Below the pieces are notes generated by a model. The model was not told where the DNA came from. It was given only the letters and a program-made list of their open reading frames with translations, and made no database searches. Source: Kiritimatiellia bacterium (GTDB taxonomy: Bacteria; Verrucomicrobiota; Kiritimatiellia; UBA8416; JADHWI01). From it: a DNA stretch of 51,963 nucleotides. Shown here piece by piece: positions 23,284-32,402 of the stretch. Position 1 is the first letter of the stretch. Each line of letters begins with the position of its first letter. A program made the position numbers and the translations under genes. Location of the stretch: positions 1 through 51,963 of the forward strand of contig JASLPY010000035.1 in the NCBI GenBank assembly GCA_030744755.1. Direction: 5' to 3'.

Positions 23284-24987
23284 ATGGCTAAACAGATACC
23301 AACCAAGGAAACGGCAGAATCCCTCGCCAAGAAACAACGCGAGATATCTGTATCAGAGTTTTTTCTCAAAAACCGACACTTACTGGGTTTTGACAACCCT
23401 AGAAAAGCTCTTCTGACTACGGTAAAGGAAGCCGTTGATAACGCGCTTGATGCCTGCGAAGAGGCCGGCATCGTTCCCGAGGTCAGCGTGGATATTGTCC
23501 AGACAGGTGACAGCAGGTTCAAGATCTCGGTAACGGACAACGGCCCCGGCATTGTCCGCTCCCAGATACCGAAGATCTTCGCCAAGCTGCTATACGGATC
23601 CAAGTTCCACCGTCTCCGGATGTCCAGGGGGCAGCAGGGAATAGGGATAAGTGCCGCGGGCATGTACGGGCAACTCACCACCGGCAGTTCCACCGGTATC
23701 CTTTCGCGCACCAAGAGTGGACGCGCGGCTCACAGCATTCATGTTCAAATAGACGCGCGGAAGAACAAGCCGACAATTCTGAAGGACGAACAGGTAGACT
23801 GGCGCCCGGAGTTTTCCCCAACACGTGATGATGGGACCCCCGGCAGAACGATTACGTCGCGGCATGGCACATGCGTGTCGATAGAGATGGAAGCATCCTA
23901 TGTTCGCGGGCGTCTCTCCGTTGACGAATACCTCCGGCAAACCGCTGTGGTGAATCCGCACCTGTCCCTGCATTACCGGGTCACACTGCTGGCGAAAGGG
24001 AAGGCGGGGCCCAAAGAGGACGCCGGGAGTCTGGAAGAGGAAGAAACCAACGAGAAACCATGGACGACGTTTCAGCGCGTTAACAAACAGCTCCCAAGTC
24101 CACCGGGAGAGATCAAGCCGCACCCTCACGGTGTCGAGCTGGGACTGCTGATGCAAATGCTCAAAGACACGTCGGCCCGGACTCTTCGCGCTGCACTGAA
24201 TCACGATTTCTCACGCGTAAGCAGCAACATGGCGCTGAAAATATGCGAGGCAGCCGGCCTGAATCCGAAGGCCCGTCCCACGCGCATTGCCCACCGCGAG
24301 AGCGAGGCGCTCTTTCAGGCAATCAGCCAGACGAAACTCATGCGCCCGCCAACGGATTGCCTCTCACCCATAGGCGAGGAGCAGATAGTGGCTGGTCTCA
24401 AGAAGGAGATCGCGGCGGCGTTCTACACTGCGGTGACCCGCTCTCCAACAGTGTACCGCGGCAACCCGTTCCAGGTGGAAGTGGGCCTGGCATATGCCCG
24501 CCCGGGTGAGAATGCCGACTTGGGGGCCGAAGATCCAGTCCGGGTCATGCGTTTCGCCAACCGTGTACCTCTTCTGTACATGAACGGCGCATGTGCAATA
24601 ACCAAGGCGGTCAGCGGAGTCAAGTGGCGCAGCTATGGGCTCACGCAGCCGCGCGGAAGTCTGCCCATCGGTCCGATGGTTGTGATGATACACATGGCCA
24701 GCGTGTGGGTTCCGTTTACGAGCGAAAGCAAGGAAGCAGTTGCCCATTACCCCGAGATTATAAAGGAAACAACTTTTGCTCTCCAGGAATGCGGGCGTCG
24801 CCTTTCTGTATACCTGAGGCGCCGTCATCGTGAAGCAGAGATCGAGCGCAAGCAGCAGTACATGACCCTTTACATTCCACACCTTGCTCTCGGGTTGAAG
24901 GAGATTCTCGAGCTTAGCGACAGGCAGGAGAAAGCAGTCGTGGACAACCTGCACAAACTTCTGGAACGTACTCACTTGGAGAAGTAA
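23284..24987 (+). CDS. top6B: DNA topoisomerase VI subunit B
   Basis: 567 residues; ATPase subunit of the type IIB topoisomerase, which passes one DNA duplex through another. GHKL ATPase motifs are all present: EAVDNALDACEEAG (N box), VTDNGPGI, GQQGIGISAAGMYGQLTTG lid. A helix-two-turn-helix region and the transducer follow, with KWRSYGLTQPRGSLP containing the switch lysine region. The ATG at 23284 lacks a clear ribosome-binding site; the N-terminus KQIPTKETAESLAKKQREISVSEFF matches the family, so the start is right or nearly so. Topoisomerase VI is mainly archaeal and plant, and sporadic in bacteria. Overlaps the next gene by one base. Confidence 0.95.
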   Translation: MAKQIPTKETAESLAKKQREISVSEFFLKNRHLLGFDNPRKALLTTVKEAVDNALDACEEAGIVPEVSVDIVQTGDSRFKISVTDNGPGIVRSQIPKIFAKLLYGSKFHRLRMSRGQQGIGISAAGMYGQLTTGSSTGILSRTKSGRAAHSIHVQIDARKNKPTILKDEQVDWRPEFSPTRDDGTPGRTITSRHGTCVSIEMEASYVRGRLSVDEYLRQTAVVNPHLSLHYRVTLLAKGKAGPKEDAGSLEEEETNEKPWTTFQRVNKQLPSPPGEIKPHPHGVELGLLMQMLKDTSARTLRAALNHDFSRVSSNMALKICEAAGLNPKARPTRIAHRESEALFQAISQTKLMRPPTDCLSPIGEEQIVAGLKKEIAAAFYTAVTRSPTVYRGNPFQVEVGLAYARPGENADLGAEDPVRVMRFANRVPLLYMNGACAITKAVSGVKWRSYGLTQPRGSLPIGPMVVMIHMASVWVPFTSESKEAVAHYPEIIKETTFALQECGRRLSVYLRRRHREAEIERKQQYMTLYIPHLALGLKEILELSDRQEKAVVDNLHKLLERTHLEK

Positions 24988-26159
24988 TGCCCCGTAAAAC
25001 CAAACAGAACTCGCCCAAAACAAAACGCCCGGCAAAGACCGGGGCTTCCGACAGAAAGCTCGTAACCAAAGAAGAGGCTGCGAAGAGAATCCTGGACGCA
25101 GGAAAGCAGGTCTATCGAGACATCGTGAAACTCAAAAAGAAGCCGCACATGAAGTTCCCCGTGCGGTCTCTTTCCAACGTTAAGTATGATCCCCGGAAGG
25201 GCCATTTCGAAATCAAGGGGAAGACATCCGTACGAACCCTCAAGTACAACACTGTTAAGACGTTTGCCCAGTCCATGCGCCTGATGGCGACGACGAAGCG
25301 TGATCTCCTGGACAAAGACGACATCGCCGGAAAACGCGAGATCTACTATAACAGCAAAAGCTGGGGAGAATGCCGCTTTGAACAGCAGCCCGAAAGCGAC
25401 AGCCTCCTGGACGACATGGAAGCCATGCTGGGAGTCAACCGGGAACAGCTCGGGTACATTCCCGAAGAGCGGGGTGGAGACGTCGCCGGCCCGCTGACGG
25501 TGATAGACCGCAACCCGGCGACAGGAGAAAAGGTGCGCATCAATTGCGCGAAGCTGGGCACGGGCGCCTGGAGTGTTCCGTCGCGAGTCGAACAGCTTGA
25601 ATTCGAATGCAAAGCAGACATGATACTGGTCATAGAAACCGCATCTCTTTTCCAGAGGCTTGTACACCATCTCTTTTACGAGAGAATAAACGCCGTTCTT
25701 GTCTCGATGAGCGGCGTGCCGACCCGTGCATGCCGCAGGTTTATCCGCAGGCTGTCGGACGACAAGAACATACCCGTTGTAGCTTTCACCGATGGTGATC
25801 CCTACGGGTACTGTAACATCTACAGGACACTGAAAGTGGGATCCGGCCAGGCGGCACATATCAACCGCTACTTCTGTGTTCCGAGGGCCCGCTACCTGGG
25901 CGTAACTCCCCAGGACATCATTGACTACAACCTGGAAGACGCCACGCATCCGCTCGAGCCGGTAGACATTAAGCGGGCCAAGGATGCACTGAGAAACGAT
26001 CCGTTCATAAGGCATCACAAGGAATGGCAGAAGACCCTGGAAGAGATGCTCAAGATGGGCGTTCGTATAGAACAACAGGCATTTGCAAAGCACGGATTGA
26101 ACTTCGTGCAGGAAACCTACCTGCCGGAGAAACTCAAGAAGAAGAACTTCCTGCCGTAG
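24987..26159 (+). CDS. top6A: DNA topoisomerase VI subunit A (Spo11-like)
   Basis: 390 residues; the DNA-cleaving subunit. The start overlaps the top6B stop as TAATG, indicating translational coupling and equal amounts of the two subunits. The winged-helix (CAP-like) domain carries KREIYYNSKSW with the catalytic tyrosine at Y120 or Y121; the Toprim domain has E217 (LVIETASLF) and D269/D271 (FTDGDPYGYC) for Mg2+. The N-terminal ~30 residues are Lys/Arg-rich. All residues for double-strand cleavage appear intact, so the enzyme should be active together with subunit B. Confidence 0.95.
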   Translation: MPRKTKQNSPKTKRPAKTGASDRKLVTKEEAAKRILDAGKQVYRDIVKLKKKPHMKFPVRSLSNVKYDPRKGHFEIKGKTSVRTLKYNTVKTFAQSMRLMATTKRDLLDKDDIAGKREIYYNSKSWGECRFEQQPESDSLLDDMEAMLGVNREQLGYIPEERGGDVAGPLTVIDRNPATGEKVRINCAKLGTGAWSVPSRVEQLEFECKADMILVIETASLFQRLVHHLFYERINAVLVSMSGVPTRACRRFIRRLSDDKNIPVVAFTDGDPYGYCNIYRTLKVGSGQAAHINRYFCVPRARYLGVTPQDIIDYNLEDATHPLEPVDIKRAKDALRNDPFIRHHKEWQKTLEEMLKMGVRIEQQAFAKHGLNFVQETYLPEKLKKKNFLP

Positions 26160-26242
26160 CACTCGCAAAAAGACTTTGCCCCGTCGCTTGCCTTTGATAG
26201 ATTCCCGTCTTCTTTTAAACCCGATATGGAGATTGCGGCAGC

Positions 26243-26668
26243 ATGCCTACTGATGCAGACAGATCATCAACCGGTTCCGACAACGTAAATGCGAGTGGCG
26301 GGAATGGCCACCTTTCGCCTGAAGAAATCAGTGTGTTCAGGGCTCAGTTGCTTTCGCTGCGAGCCAGCGCGACCGGGAATTTCTCCTTCCTTACCAAAGA
26401 CAGCCTTAAGCCGGTCAGACCGGACGATGAAGACGAGAACAGCTTCGATCATGACTTCGCCTTGAGCGTAGCAGGAAACGAACAGGATCTTATTAGAGAG
26501 ATTGACGAAGCCATCATACGGATTGAAAGCAATACCTATGGCATATGTGAGATGACGGGAAAAACAATCCCGAAGGCACGTCTCAAGGCCCTGCCGCACG
26601 CACGGTACACTGTAGAAGCACAATCTGAGCAGGAGCGCGGTCGTTTTCGTCCAAGGCGTCCGTCATAA
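26243..26668 (+). CDS. DksA/TraR-like protein lacking three zinc cysteines
   Basis: 141 residues. A coiled-coil region (SPEEISVFRAQLLSLRA ... EIDEAIIRIESNTYG) precedes the DksA zinc-finger region, which here reads YGICEMTGKTIPKARLKALPHARYTVEAQ-like: the fold motif G.C..(C)G..I...RL.A.P.A is kept but only the first of the four cysteines remains; the others are Thr, Thr and Ala. Zinc-free DksA relatives exist, so this is probably a real lineage-wide variant and not decay. DksA proteins bind in the RNA polymerase secondary channel and modulate initiation. An acidic patch (DDEDENSFDHDF) replaces the usual coiled-coil tip. Confidence 0.8.
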   Translation: MPTDADRSSTGSDNVNASGGNGHLSPEEISVFRAQLLSLRASATGNFSFLTKDSLKPVRPDDEDENSFDHDFALSVAGNEQDLIREIDEAIIRIESNTYGICEMTGKTIPKARLKALPHARYTVEAQSEQERGRFRPRRPS

Positions 26669-27003
26669 AACCGCGCGGCGGATCCCCTTTACTCTGCGAA
26701 CCCTATCCCACTCCTGGTTCTCCTTCCCGTAGCTGAATCCGTTAGGATTCAGGCGTGCCCAAACAGGTGCCGGTTTTGCGCCTATCGGAATTCTAACGAT
26801 CCCGCCACGGGGAGACTTGAGACGAAGTGTATCTCTGAAACTCGGCAGTAAGCTCGATAAAGGATTCCTCTATAGAAGGCTTTGTTGATTGACATGCGCC
26901 CGTCGCGGGACAAGTATGTGGAAGCAGTTTTGAGAAGGCGCTGCACCCTGAAGGCAAGCCAAAGAGGCGAACCTTTGGCAAACGGATATGGAGCTAGTCA
27001 AGA
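26669..27003 (+). other. 335-bp intergenic region before the corrinoid methyltransferase gene
   Basis: No gene supported here. It holds a perfect 8-bp hairpin CTGAATCC-GTTA-GGATTCAG (26733-26752) after the DksA-like gene, without a T-run, and a perfect TTGACA at 26889-26894 followed 17 bp later by AAGTAT, a possible promoter leaving an ~80-nt leader. I looked for cobalamin, SAM and SAH riboswitch cores because of the downstream gene and found none that fits. Confidence 0.4.
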
Positions 27004-28020
27004 ATGAACATCTCAGAGTTCATCGCAGTTGGCGAAAACATTCATTGTACGAGGATATACAAGGTCGGGGGAAAGTTCTGCAAGGAGGGCGACGGCGGAT
27101 ACGTCATAGAATACAACGTCGATGGTGAGACGCGGCAGCTTCCGGTTCCGGAGTCGTTTACGCAGAATGCAGACTGGGAAGCCGGCAAAGTTAAGCACTG
27201 TGCTGTAGCGATCTGGCAAGGTAACTACGGGGATGATGCCGGAAAGGCAGCCGCCGCTGACTACCTGAGTCACCTGGCGGCGCGGCAGGAAGCTAATGGC
27301 GCTACGTACCTCGACGTCAACGTCGACGAATTCAGCACGGATGTTGAGGAACGTGTCGGGCTGATGGCATGGACCGTCGACGTCGTCCAGAAGGCCAGCG
27401 GCCTCCCCATCAGCGTTGACTCGTCCAATACGCGAATCCTCAAGGCTGGCCTGGAGGCATGCGATTCATCCCGCGCGCGTCCCATGGTGAACTCGGTTTC
27501 TCTGGAACGCCTGGATGCCATACCCGTCGCCGAGGAATTCGAGGCGGTTGTAATTGCATCAGCCGCCGGGGAGAAGGAACTGCCCTCCACGACAGAAGGA
27601 CGCATGGCCAATCTCGAACGGCTGATGCCGAAGCTTCAGAACGCGGGACTGGCGATTTCTGATATTCACATAGATCCTTTGGTGTTTCCCATATCCGTCG
27701 ACGGGAATAACGGCAACGGGTTCTTTGAAGCTTGCCGGGCGATTCGGGAAACTTACGGTCCGGAGGTGCACAACGTGGCCGGGTTGAGCAACATCTCGTT
27801 CGGAATGCCGAACCGAAGGTTGATCAACCAGGTGTTCACGTCTCTCTGCGTTGAGGCCGGAGCCGATGGCGGCATTGTTGATCCGCTACAGATCAGCGTA
27901 GATGTACTGAACTCCCTGGATCCCGATGCGGAGGGATTCAAACTCGCAAAAGCCTTGCTTATGGGCGAAGACGACTTCGGGATGAACTACATCATGGCTT
28001 CGCGCGACGGAACGATCTAG
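27004..28020 (+). CDS. Stand-alone methyltetrahydrofolate-binding (MetH/AcsE/MtrH-type) domain protein
   Basis: 338 residues. This is a pterin-binding TIM barrel: [56 protein letters not shown] and [12 protein letters not shown] with the conserved asparagine that stabilises N5 of the folate. Relatives transfer a methyl group between methyltetrahydrofolate and a corrinoid protein (AcsE, or the middle domain of MetH). No corrinoid-binding, B12-activation or homocysteine domain is attached, and no corrinoid protein gene is adjacent, so the partner is encoded elsewhere. GGAG ten bases upstream supports the start. Its 3' end overlaps the convergent DUF3127 gene by four bases. Confidence 0.85.
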   Translation: MNISEFIAVGENIHCTRIYKVGGKFCKEGDGGYVIEYNVDGETRQLPVPESFTQNADWEAGKVKHCAVAIWQGNYGDDAGKAAAADYLSHLAARQEANGATYLDVNVDEFSTDVEERVGLMAWTVDVVQKASGLPISVDSSNTRILKAGLEACDSSRARPMVNSVSLERLDAIPVAEEFEAVVIASAAGEKELPSTTEGRMANLERLMPKLQNAGLAISDIHIDPLVFPISVDGNNGNGFFEACRAIRETYGPEVHNVAGLSNISFGMPNRRLINQVFTSLCVEAGADGGIVDPLQISVDVLNSLDPDAEGFKLAKALLMGEDDFGMNYIMASRDGTI

Positions 28021-28385
28021 AACGGGATTTCGTCGACTTCTTCGAGATCTTCCAGGTCGGAAGCAGGAACGATCTGGTCTTCCGTTGATCCGCCGGCCTG
28101 GTTGTCTTCTGCAGTTGCCGTGGCAATTCGCCATGCTTGCAGGTTGACGTAATACCTTTCGTTATACTCATTGCCGCGAATGTTGAAGCTGACGGTCAGC
28201 TGATCGCCTACATTAACCCCGTCCAGCATTGAGCAGCGATCCTTGATACACTCAAACTTCACATCCTGGGGATAATCCTCTTCGGTTGTGAGGACGAATT
28301 CCCTCTTTGTGAATCCGCTGGGAAACGTTTGCTGATCCATCACCACTTTAACTTTGCCTGTTATCTCGTATTTCTGACTGGCCAC
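28017..28385 (-). CDS. DUF3127 family protein with SSB-like acidic tip
   Basis: 122 residues from a GTG start at 28385, set by GAGGA six bases upstream and by family length. Core: [37 protein letters not shown], then [27 protein letters not shown], an OB-fold-like beta pattern. An acidic linker ends in [10 protein letters not shown], very like the C-terminal tip of single-stranded DNA-binding protein (DDDIPF) that recruits repair and replication proteins. DUF3127 has no settled function; ssDNA binding is an inference from fold and tail. Confidence 0.8.
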   Translation of the reverse strand: MASQKYEITGKVKVVMDQQTFPSGFTKREFVLTTEEDYPQDVKFECIKDRCSMLDGVNVGDQLTVSFNIRGNEYNERYYVNLQAWRIATATAEDNQAGGSTEDQIVPASDLEDLEEVDEIPF

Positions 28386-28519
28386 TTCTCGTCCTCGCTT
28401 TTCGTGTGTCCGGCTTCCGGGTTTAAGCCACTCCTGAGAACAATACTCCGACCGCCTGCCTCTGAACAGCGCAAATGGCACTTGATTTCGTCGGTGGTAG
28501 GTGTAATCTGCCGACCGTC

Positions 28520-28891
28520 ATGGAGAACGAAGAGCACATACCCGAAGATAAGTTCCTAAAGGGGTTGCGAGAGCAGTTTCCCGACATTCGCCCCTACGGC
28601 GAGGATGACTGGGACTGGACCTGGGGAGATGAGGGTCTTGAGTTTCTGGAGGCCGGCGATATGGGAATGGCCGAGCTGAAATTCCAGCAACTGATTGCCG
28701 CACAGCCCGAGAGTCCGGATGGTTACGAGGGCCTTGCCCTTGTATACAAGCAGATCCGGCGCAAACGTGAGGCGGGTATTCTTATTGACGAGGCCATCAG
28801 AATCGCAGGTATCCTGGTGGAAAAGGGGCATACAGACAGCGAGGTGCTGGATGAGATGCTCCTGGAACAGGCCGAGATCAGGGCAATGTAG
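28520..28891 (+). CDS. Small TPR-like helical repeat protein
   Basis: 123 residues from the ATG at 28520. Acidic, with helices LEFLEAGDMGMAELKFQQLIAAQPESPDGYEGLALVYKQI and REAGILIDEAIRIAGILVEKGHTDSEVLDEML that follow the tetratricopeptide pattern (about 1.5-2 repeats). No signal peptide. Ribosome-binding site is weak; an in-frame ATG at 28475 is possible. Function unknown; such proteins usually mediate protein contacts. Confidence 0.65.
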   Translation: MENEEHIPEDKFLKGLREQFPDIRPYGEDDWDWTWGDEGLEFLEAGDMGMAELKFQQLIAAQPESPDGYEGLALVYKQIRRKREAGILIDEAIRIAGILVEKGHTDSEVLDEMLLEQAEIRAM

Positions 28892-28937
28892 GGCCCCGGC
28901 GAAGCTTCCGGAATATCACTGTAGATTCCTGTTAGTG

Positions 28938-29885
28938 ATGAGAACATCTACGCCTAAATGTCTGCTGCTGGGGCACATCGCCGCAACGATTGCCTGCACA
29001 TGTGTCTTCTCGTCAGAGCTTCCCCTTCGGACAAGGAAAGTGAAGGCTCGGACCACCTCTTCAACCAGTGATTTGAGGTCCCTGTATGAAGAGGGCTCCC
29101 TTGGAGAGACCGGCTATCGGATGATGAAACCGGTTGATTATGACGCTGAGCGTTCCTATCCATTGGTTCTGTCCTTGCATGGTGCGGGGGGCAGAGGAAA
29201 AAACAACTACTCGCAGTTGCGCTTCTGGAACCAGGTTATGGCCACGCGTGACTGGAGAACAGAACATCCATGTTTCGTGCTTGCGCCACAATCAGACGGC
29301 CCCTGGTACATGAAGGAAGATTGGGAAAACCTATCTGACGAAGAGCTGTTGTCGCTGTCCCGTGTTCATCGGAGAGTCGACAGCATCTACAAGGCGAAAC
29401 AGAAACTGGGCACCATCCCCGGGGGTGGACTCGATAAGGCGTTGGCAATTCTTAATGAAGTGCTGGACAAGTACAACGTCGACAGAACGCGCATCTACAT
29501 TATCGGGGCATCAATGGGTGGATTTGGAGTTTGGAATGCCATAGCCAATCGCCCGGGGATGTTCGCGGCTGCCGTTCCAGTCTGCGGGGGGTGGCCCGAA
29601 CTGAAGTCACCCAGGACGGTAAAGGACATCCCCATCTGGTGTTTTCATGGCGGGAAGGACCGCGTTGTCAAACCCGGCCATTCGCGGAGTATCTTTGATC
29701 GATTGACGAAAGCCAACGGGAACATGAAGTACACGGAATTCACCAACACGGGCCACAGTGCCTGGATCCCTGCTTTCACATTCAAGGGAGACAACACGGT
29801 TCCGGGTGCGGTTACGAAGTACGCCGGTGACAGGTGCGATAGGACCTCAGATATCTGGGAATGGTTATTCCGCCAGAAGCGGTAG
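28938..29885 (+). CDS. Secreted alpha/beta hydrolase (dienelactone/PHB-depolymerase-like esterase)
   Basis: 315 residues with an N-terminal signal peptide (CLLLGHIAATIACTCVFS). Catalytic parts: oxyanion region LVLSLHGAGGRG, nucleophile elbow IIGASMGGFGVW, aspartate in FHGGKDRVV, histidine in NTGHSAW. Similar proteins are annotated as phospholipase/carboxylesterase or feruloyl-esterase-like and often occur with plant-wall polysaccharide genes, which fits the locus downstream on the other strand. Exact ester unknown. The start lacks a strong ribosome-binding site. Confidence 0.85.
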   Translation: MRTSTPKCLLLGHIAATIACTCVFSSELPLRTRKVKARTTSSTSDLRSLYEEGSLGETGYRMMKPVDYDAERSYPLVLSLHGAGGRGKNNYSQLRFWNQVMATRDWRTEHPCFVLAPQSDGPWYMKEDWENLSDEELLSLSRVHRRVDSIYKAKQKLGTIPGGGLDKALAILNEVLDKYNVDRTRIYIIGASMGGFGVWNAIANRPGMFAAAVPVCGGWPELKSPRTVKDIPIWCFHGGKDRVVKPGHSRSIFDRLTKANGNMKYTEFTNTGHSAWIPAFTFKGDNTVPGAVTKYAGDRCDRTSDIWEWLFRQKR

Positions 29886-29891
29886 AAGGTC

Positions 29892-31079
29892 TCATGATCC
29901 AGACTCACTCAGCCTCTTCTTCTCCTCCCCCTTGAGAAGGTCGTGTCCCTCCTGAAGGGCTTCGAGTACACGTTCAGCCATTGGGTGTTCGGAAACCCTG
30001 GCCACGAGTTTCTTTCGGTCGGTTTTATCGAGCAGAACTCCGGGGAACCAGTGCTCTGCGGTTCCCACCATGTTGTATCGCATCTTCCCGAAAACAACCA
30101 TATCGAGAGCCTTGGCCAGGTTGTACATGCGAAGAAGATGATAGATGGGTACTTCGTCCGGTGTTTCGTCCGCGGACGGCCAACCCTGGTCCCAACAGCC
30201 CATCCATTCTTCTCCCAGTACGGAGCTGAACTCGGACTGCAGCCTATCTAGAATCGGGGTGATGTGCCCGAGTGGATCACTGTCAAACAACGGGAGAATC
30301 TCAAGGTGCGCATCAAAATCCGTCGGACGGGTCGCACCGATGCTGATTGTGTTCACCTCGTCACGGGAAAGGCAGAAAAGGTCGTTAAACCCCATTGGCG
30401 TGAGCGGATTGCACAAATCCACGAGTTTCTGGGGCGGATCATAAAGTTTTCCGCCCTTGTCGCAGGGGCTGATGATGAAAACGCCCATGTCACGGTCCTT
30501 GGCCTCCAGGATGGCGGGCCAGTTGCATTGGTCAATGTAGTACCAATGTAAGTTGACATAGTCGAACTCGCCTGTCTGAACAGTCTTCGTCACGGTAGCC
30601 GGGCCTGCATGGGTTGAGAAACCAATGAATTTTGCAAGACCTTGATCTTGGAGCTTCCTACAGGCGGCCAGGGTTCCCTTATTAAGTGTCTTATCCAGCA
30701 GGTCCAGGTTGTTTATGCCGTGAACACCAAGCAGGTCCACATGATCAAGTTGGAGGTGTTTGAGGGATTTCTCGAAGGCTTCGAGAAACTCTTTCTCGCT
30801 GTCTTTGGGTGTCACCTTTGTCTGAACGATGATTTCGTCCCGCGGAAGAGTGGGCAGCACAAACCCAAGCTGGTATTCGCTGGATCCGTATCCCCTGGCA
30901 GTTTCAAAATGGTTGATACCATTGGCGAATGCATAACGAACCGTCTCTTCAAGGTTTACCTGTCCCTTGGCATCAAGATCCTTCGGGTCTATGTCCTCCC
31001 ATGACTGCTGGAAGCGCATGCCCCCGCAGGTAATCACAGGCATCTGTAGTTCAGTACGGCCAAATCTTCGGTATTTCAT
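29892..31079 (-). CDS. Aldo/keto reductase family oxidoreductase
   Basis: 395 residues, longer than the usual ~320. The TIM barrel opens with YRRFGRTELQMPVITCGGMRF; the family signature HFETARGYGSSE supplies the catalytic tyrosine and IIVQTKV the lysine; HVDLLGVHGIN the histidine region. NADPH-dependent carbonyl reduction is the family activity. The C-terminal ~90 residues (WMGCWDQGWPSADETPDEVPIYHLLRMYNLAKALDM) are extra; related long AKRs carry a Cys-rich ferredoxin-like tail, but here only one cysteine remains, so no iron-sulfur cluster is expected. Confidence 0.85.
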   Translation of the reverse strand: MKYRRFGRTELQMPVITCGGMRFQQSWEDIDPKDLDAKGQVNLEETVRYAFANGINHFETARGYGSSEYQLGFVLPTLPRDEIIVQTKVTPKDSEKEFLEAFEKSLKHLQLDHVDLLGVHGINNLDLLDKTLNKGTLAACRKLQDQGLAKFIGFSTHAGPATVTKTVQTGEFDYVNLHWYYIDQCNWPAILEAKDRDMGVFIISPCDKGGKLYDPPQKLVDLCNPLTPMGFNDLFCLSRDEVNTISIGATRPTDFDAHLEILPLFDSDPLGHITPILDRLQSEFSSVLGEEWMGCWDQGWPSADETPDEVPIYHLLRMYNLAKALDMVVFGKMRYNMVGTAEHWFPGVLLDKTDRKKLVARVSEHPMAERVLEALQEGHDLLKGEEKKRLSESGS

Positions 31080-31129
31080 AGCAAACCAATAGTATAACGG
31101 GTGTCAAGGACAGGGGCATTGCTCAGTGC

Positions 31130-31636
31130 CTATTCAATACCAAAAACCTGCCTCAATTCATCATTTATCGCCTTTTTCTCCTGTGGGGACAGGTAGTTCT
31201 TATCATCTTCAGGGCTTTCGGATTGTGCCCGCGGTCTAAGTTGGGCGCAGAAAGCGCTCACAGAGACAGTTTCGGCGCCCAGGGCTCTGGATTTTCCCGC
31301 CACCTCCCGGTCATCAGAAACGACGACATGGCGCCCTCCATAAGCCTTTTGCCTCAAAATCGCGATAATATGGTCGTCGGCCGTTTCACCACCGCGCGTG
31401 AACACGGCTCGCACATGGGGTATATGAGGCCGGGCATTGTCCATAACTGCAGGTCCGCCGTCGAAAACCACAATGAAATCATAGATATCACCGCGCCGCG
31501 CCTTCCATTCGGCGCAGTAACTCAGCAACGCAGATCTCGCCTGGTCCTGGTTCCTGTTAAAGACCCCCCGCCACCGATCATGCCTCATAATGACGTTATA
31601 ACCATCAATCAGGGCAATCTTACCGCCATGCGCCAT
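31130..31636 (-). CDS. NYN-domain (YacP/Rae1-like) RNase
   Basis: 168 residues. KIALIDGYNVIM, FIVVFDGGP, GETADDHIIAIL and VVVSDDREVAGKSRALGAETVSV are the acidic PIN-like site and layout of the YacP/NYN family (B. subtilis Rae1 cleaves mRNA in the ribosome A site). All active-site aspartates appear present. The C-terminal helix SPQEKKAINDELRQVFG is common in the family. Confidence 0.85.
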   Translation of the reverse strand: MAHGGKIALIDGYNVIMRHDRWRGVFNRNQDQARSALLSYCAEWKARRGDIYDFIVVFDGGPAVMDNARPHIPHVRAVFTRGGETADDHIIAILRQKAYGGRHVVVSDDREVAGKSRALGAETVSVSAFCAQLRPRAQSESPEDDKNYLSPQEKKAINDELRQVFGIE

Positions 31637-31722
31637 TGTACCTGTCCCCTTCTACATGTTGTCAAGCTTGTCGCGGTTTCATGTTACGTTCTTGCCAACG
31701 ACAGGGCGTGACGCACAACAGC

Positions 31723-32394
31723 CTACTCGAACTGGTGCCTGAACGTCTCAAACGTCTCGCGCAGAACCTTGATTTCTCCCTGCATGAGCTCAACCTTTTC
31801 CTCTAGGTCGGCGATGCGTTGTTGCGTGGGAGATAGCTTGGGTTCGGCGGCAGGTGTGTTGGCTGTCTCGTCGATGGTTTCGGCTTCCGCTACATCTCCG
31901 CATAGCGTGTGGGCGAAACGAGACTCCCTGCGGCCGTGTCCCGGGGAAAGTTTGACAACCAGCGGCCCTATATCACGCTGGTGCAAGTCATCGAGGGCCT
32001 GCCGGATTTCATCCGCCGAAGATGGGCCGCAAAGGCGTTGTGTTCGCGTTCGGAGTTCTCCTACCGTCTGCGGCCCCCTTAACATCAGCTCGCACATGAT
32101 TGCCTGCTCTTTCGGACCAAGAGGCAGGCGTTTGTCGATGTCGTGCTTGTATTTCGGTACGCGGCTGCCGGAAAGGGTCACCTGCCAGGCAACGCCATCA
32201 CGATATCTCAGTTCGTCCAGGGCCGCGGTTACGTCCTGTTCCGCAACGGACATGGCGGGATTCCTGTTCGACTTCTGGTTACAGGCAGAAACGAGAGAAT
32301 TCATTGTCATAGGATAGTAGTCCGGCGTCGTGGCCTCTTTCTCCATAAGACATGCCAGCACACGTGCTTCAATCTCGCTCAGAAGTACTTCCAT
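31723..32394 (-). CDS. YceH family (DUF480) winged-helix protein
   Basis: 223 residues from the ATG at 32394, chosen because the distance to SEIEARVLACLMEKEATTPDYYPM equals that in E. coli YceH; a GTG at 32406 overlapping the upstream stop is an alternative. Two winged-helix repeats (LVSACNQKSNRNPAM..., LMLRGPQTVGELRTRTQRL) are followed by an acidic coiled coil (QQRIADLEEKVELMQGEIKVLRETFETF). Role poorly known; DNA binding has not been shown for the family to my knowledge. Confidence 0.9.
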   Translation of the reverse strand: MEVLLSEIEARVLACLMEKEATTPDYYPMTMNSLVSACNQKSNRNPAMSVAEQDVTAALDELRYRDGVAWQVTLSGSRVPKYKHDIDKRLPLGPKEQAIMCELMLRGPQTVGELRTRTQRLCGPSSADEIRQALDDLHQRDIGPLVVKLSPGHGRRESRFAHTLCGDVAEAETIDETANTPAAEPKLSPTQQRIADLEEKVELMQGEIKVLRETFETFRHQFE

Positions 32395-32402
32395 TTCTTC
32401 TC

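Noticed and set aside
26669..27003. Cobalamin, SAM or SAH riboswitch before the methyltransferase domain gene
   Set aside because: Short core-like strings (GGTGCC, GCGCTGCA) occur but the conserved surrounding elements and pairing are missing.
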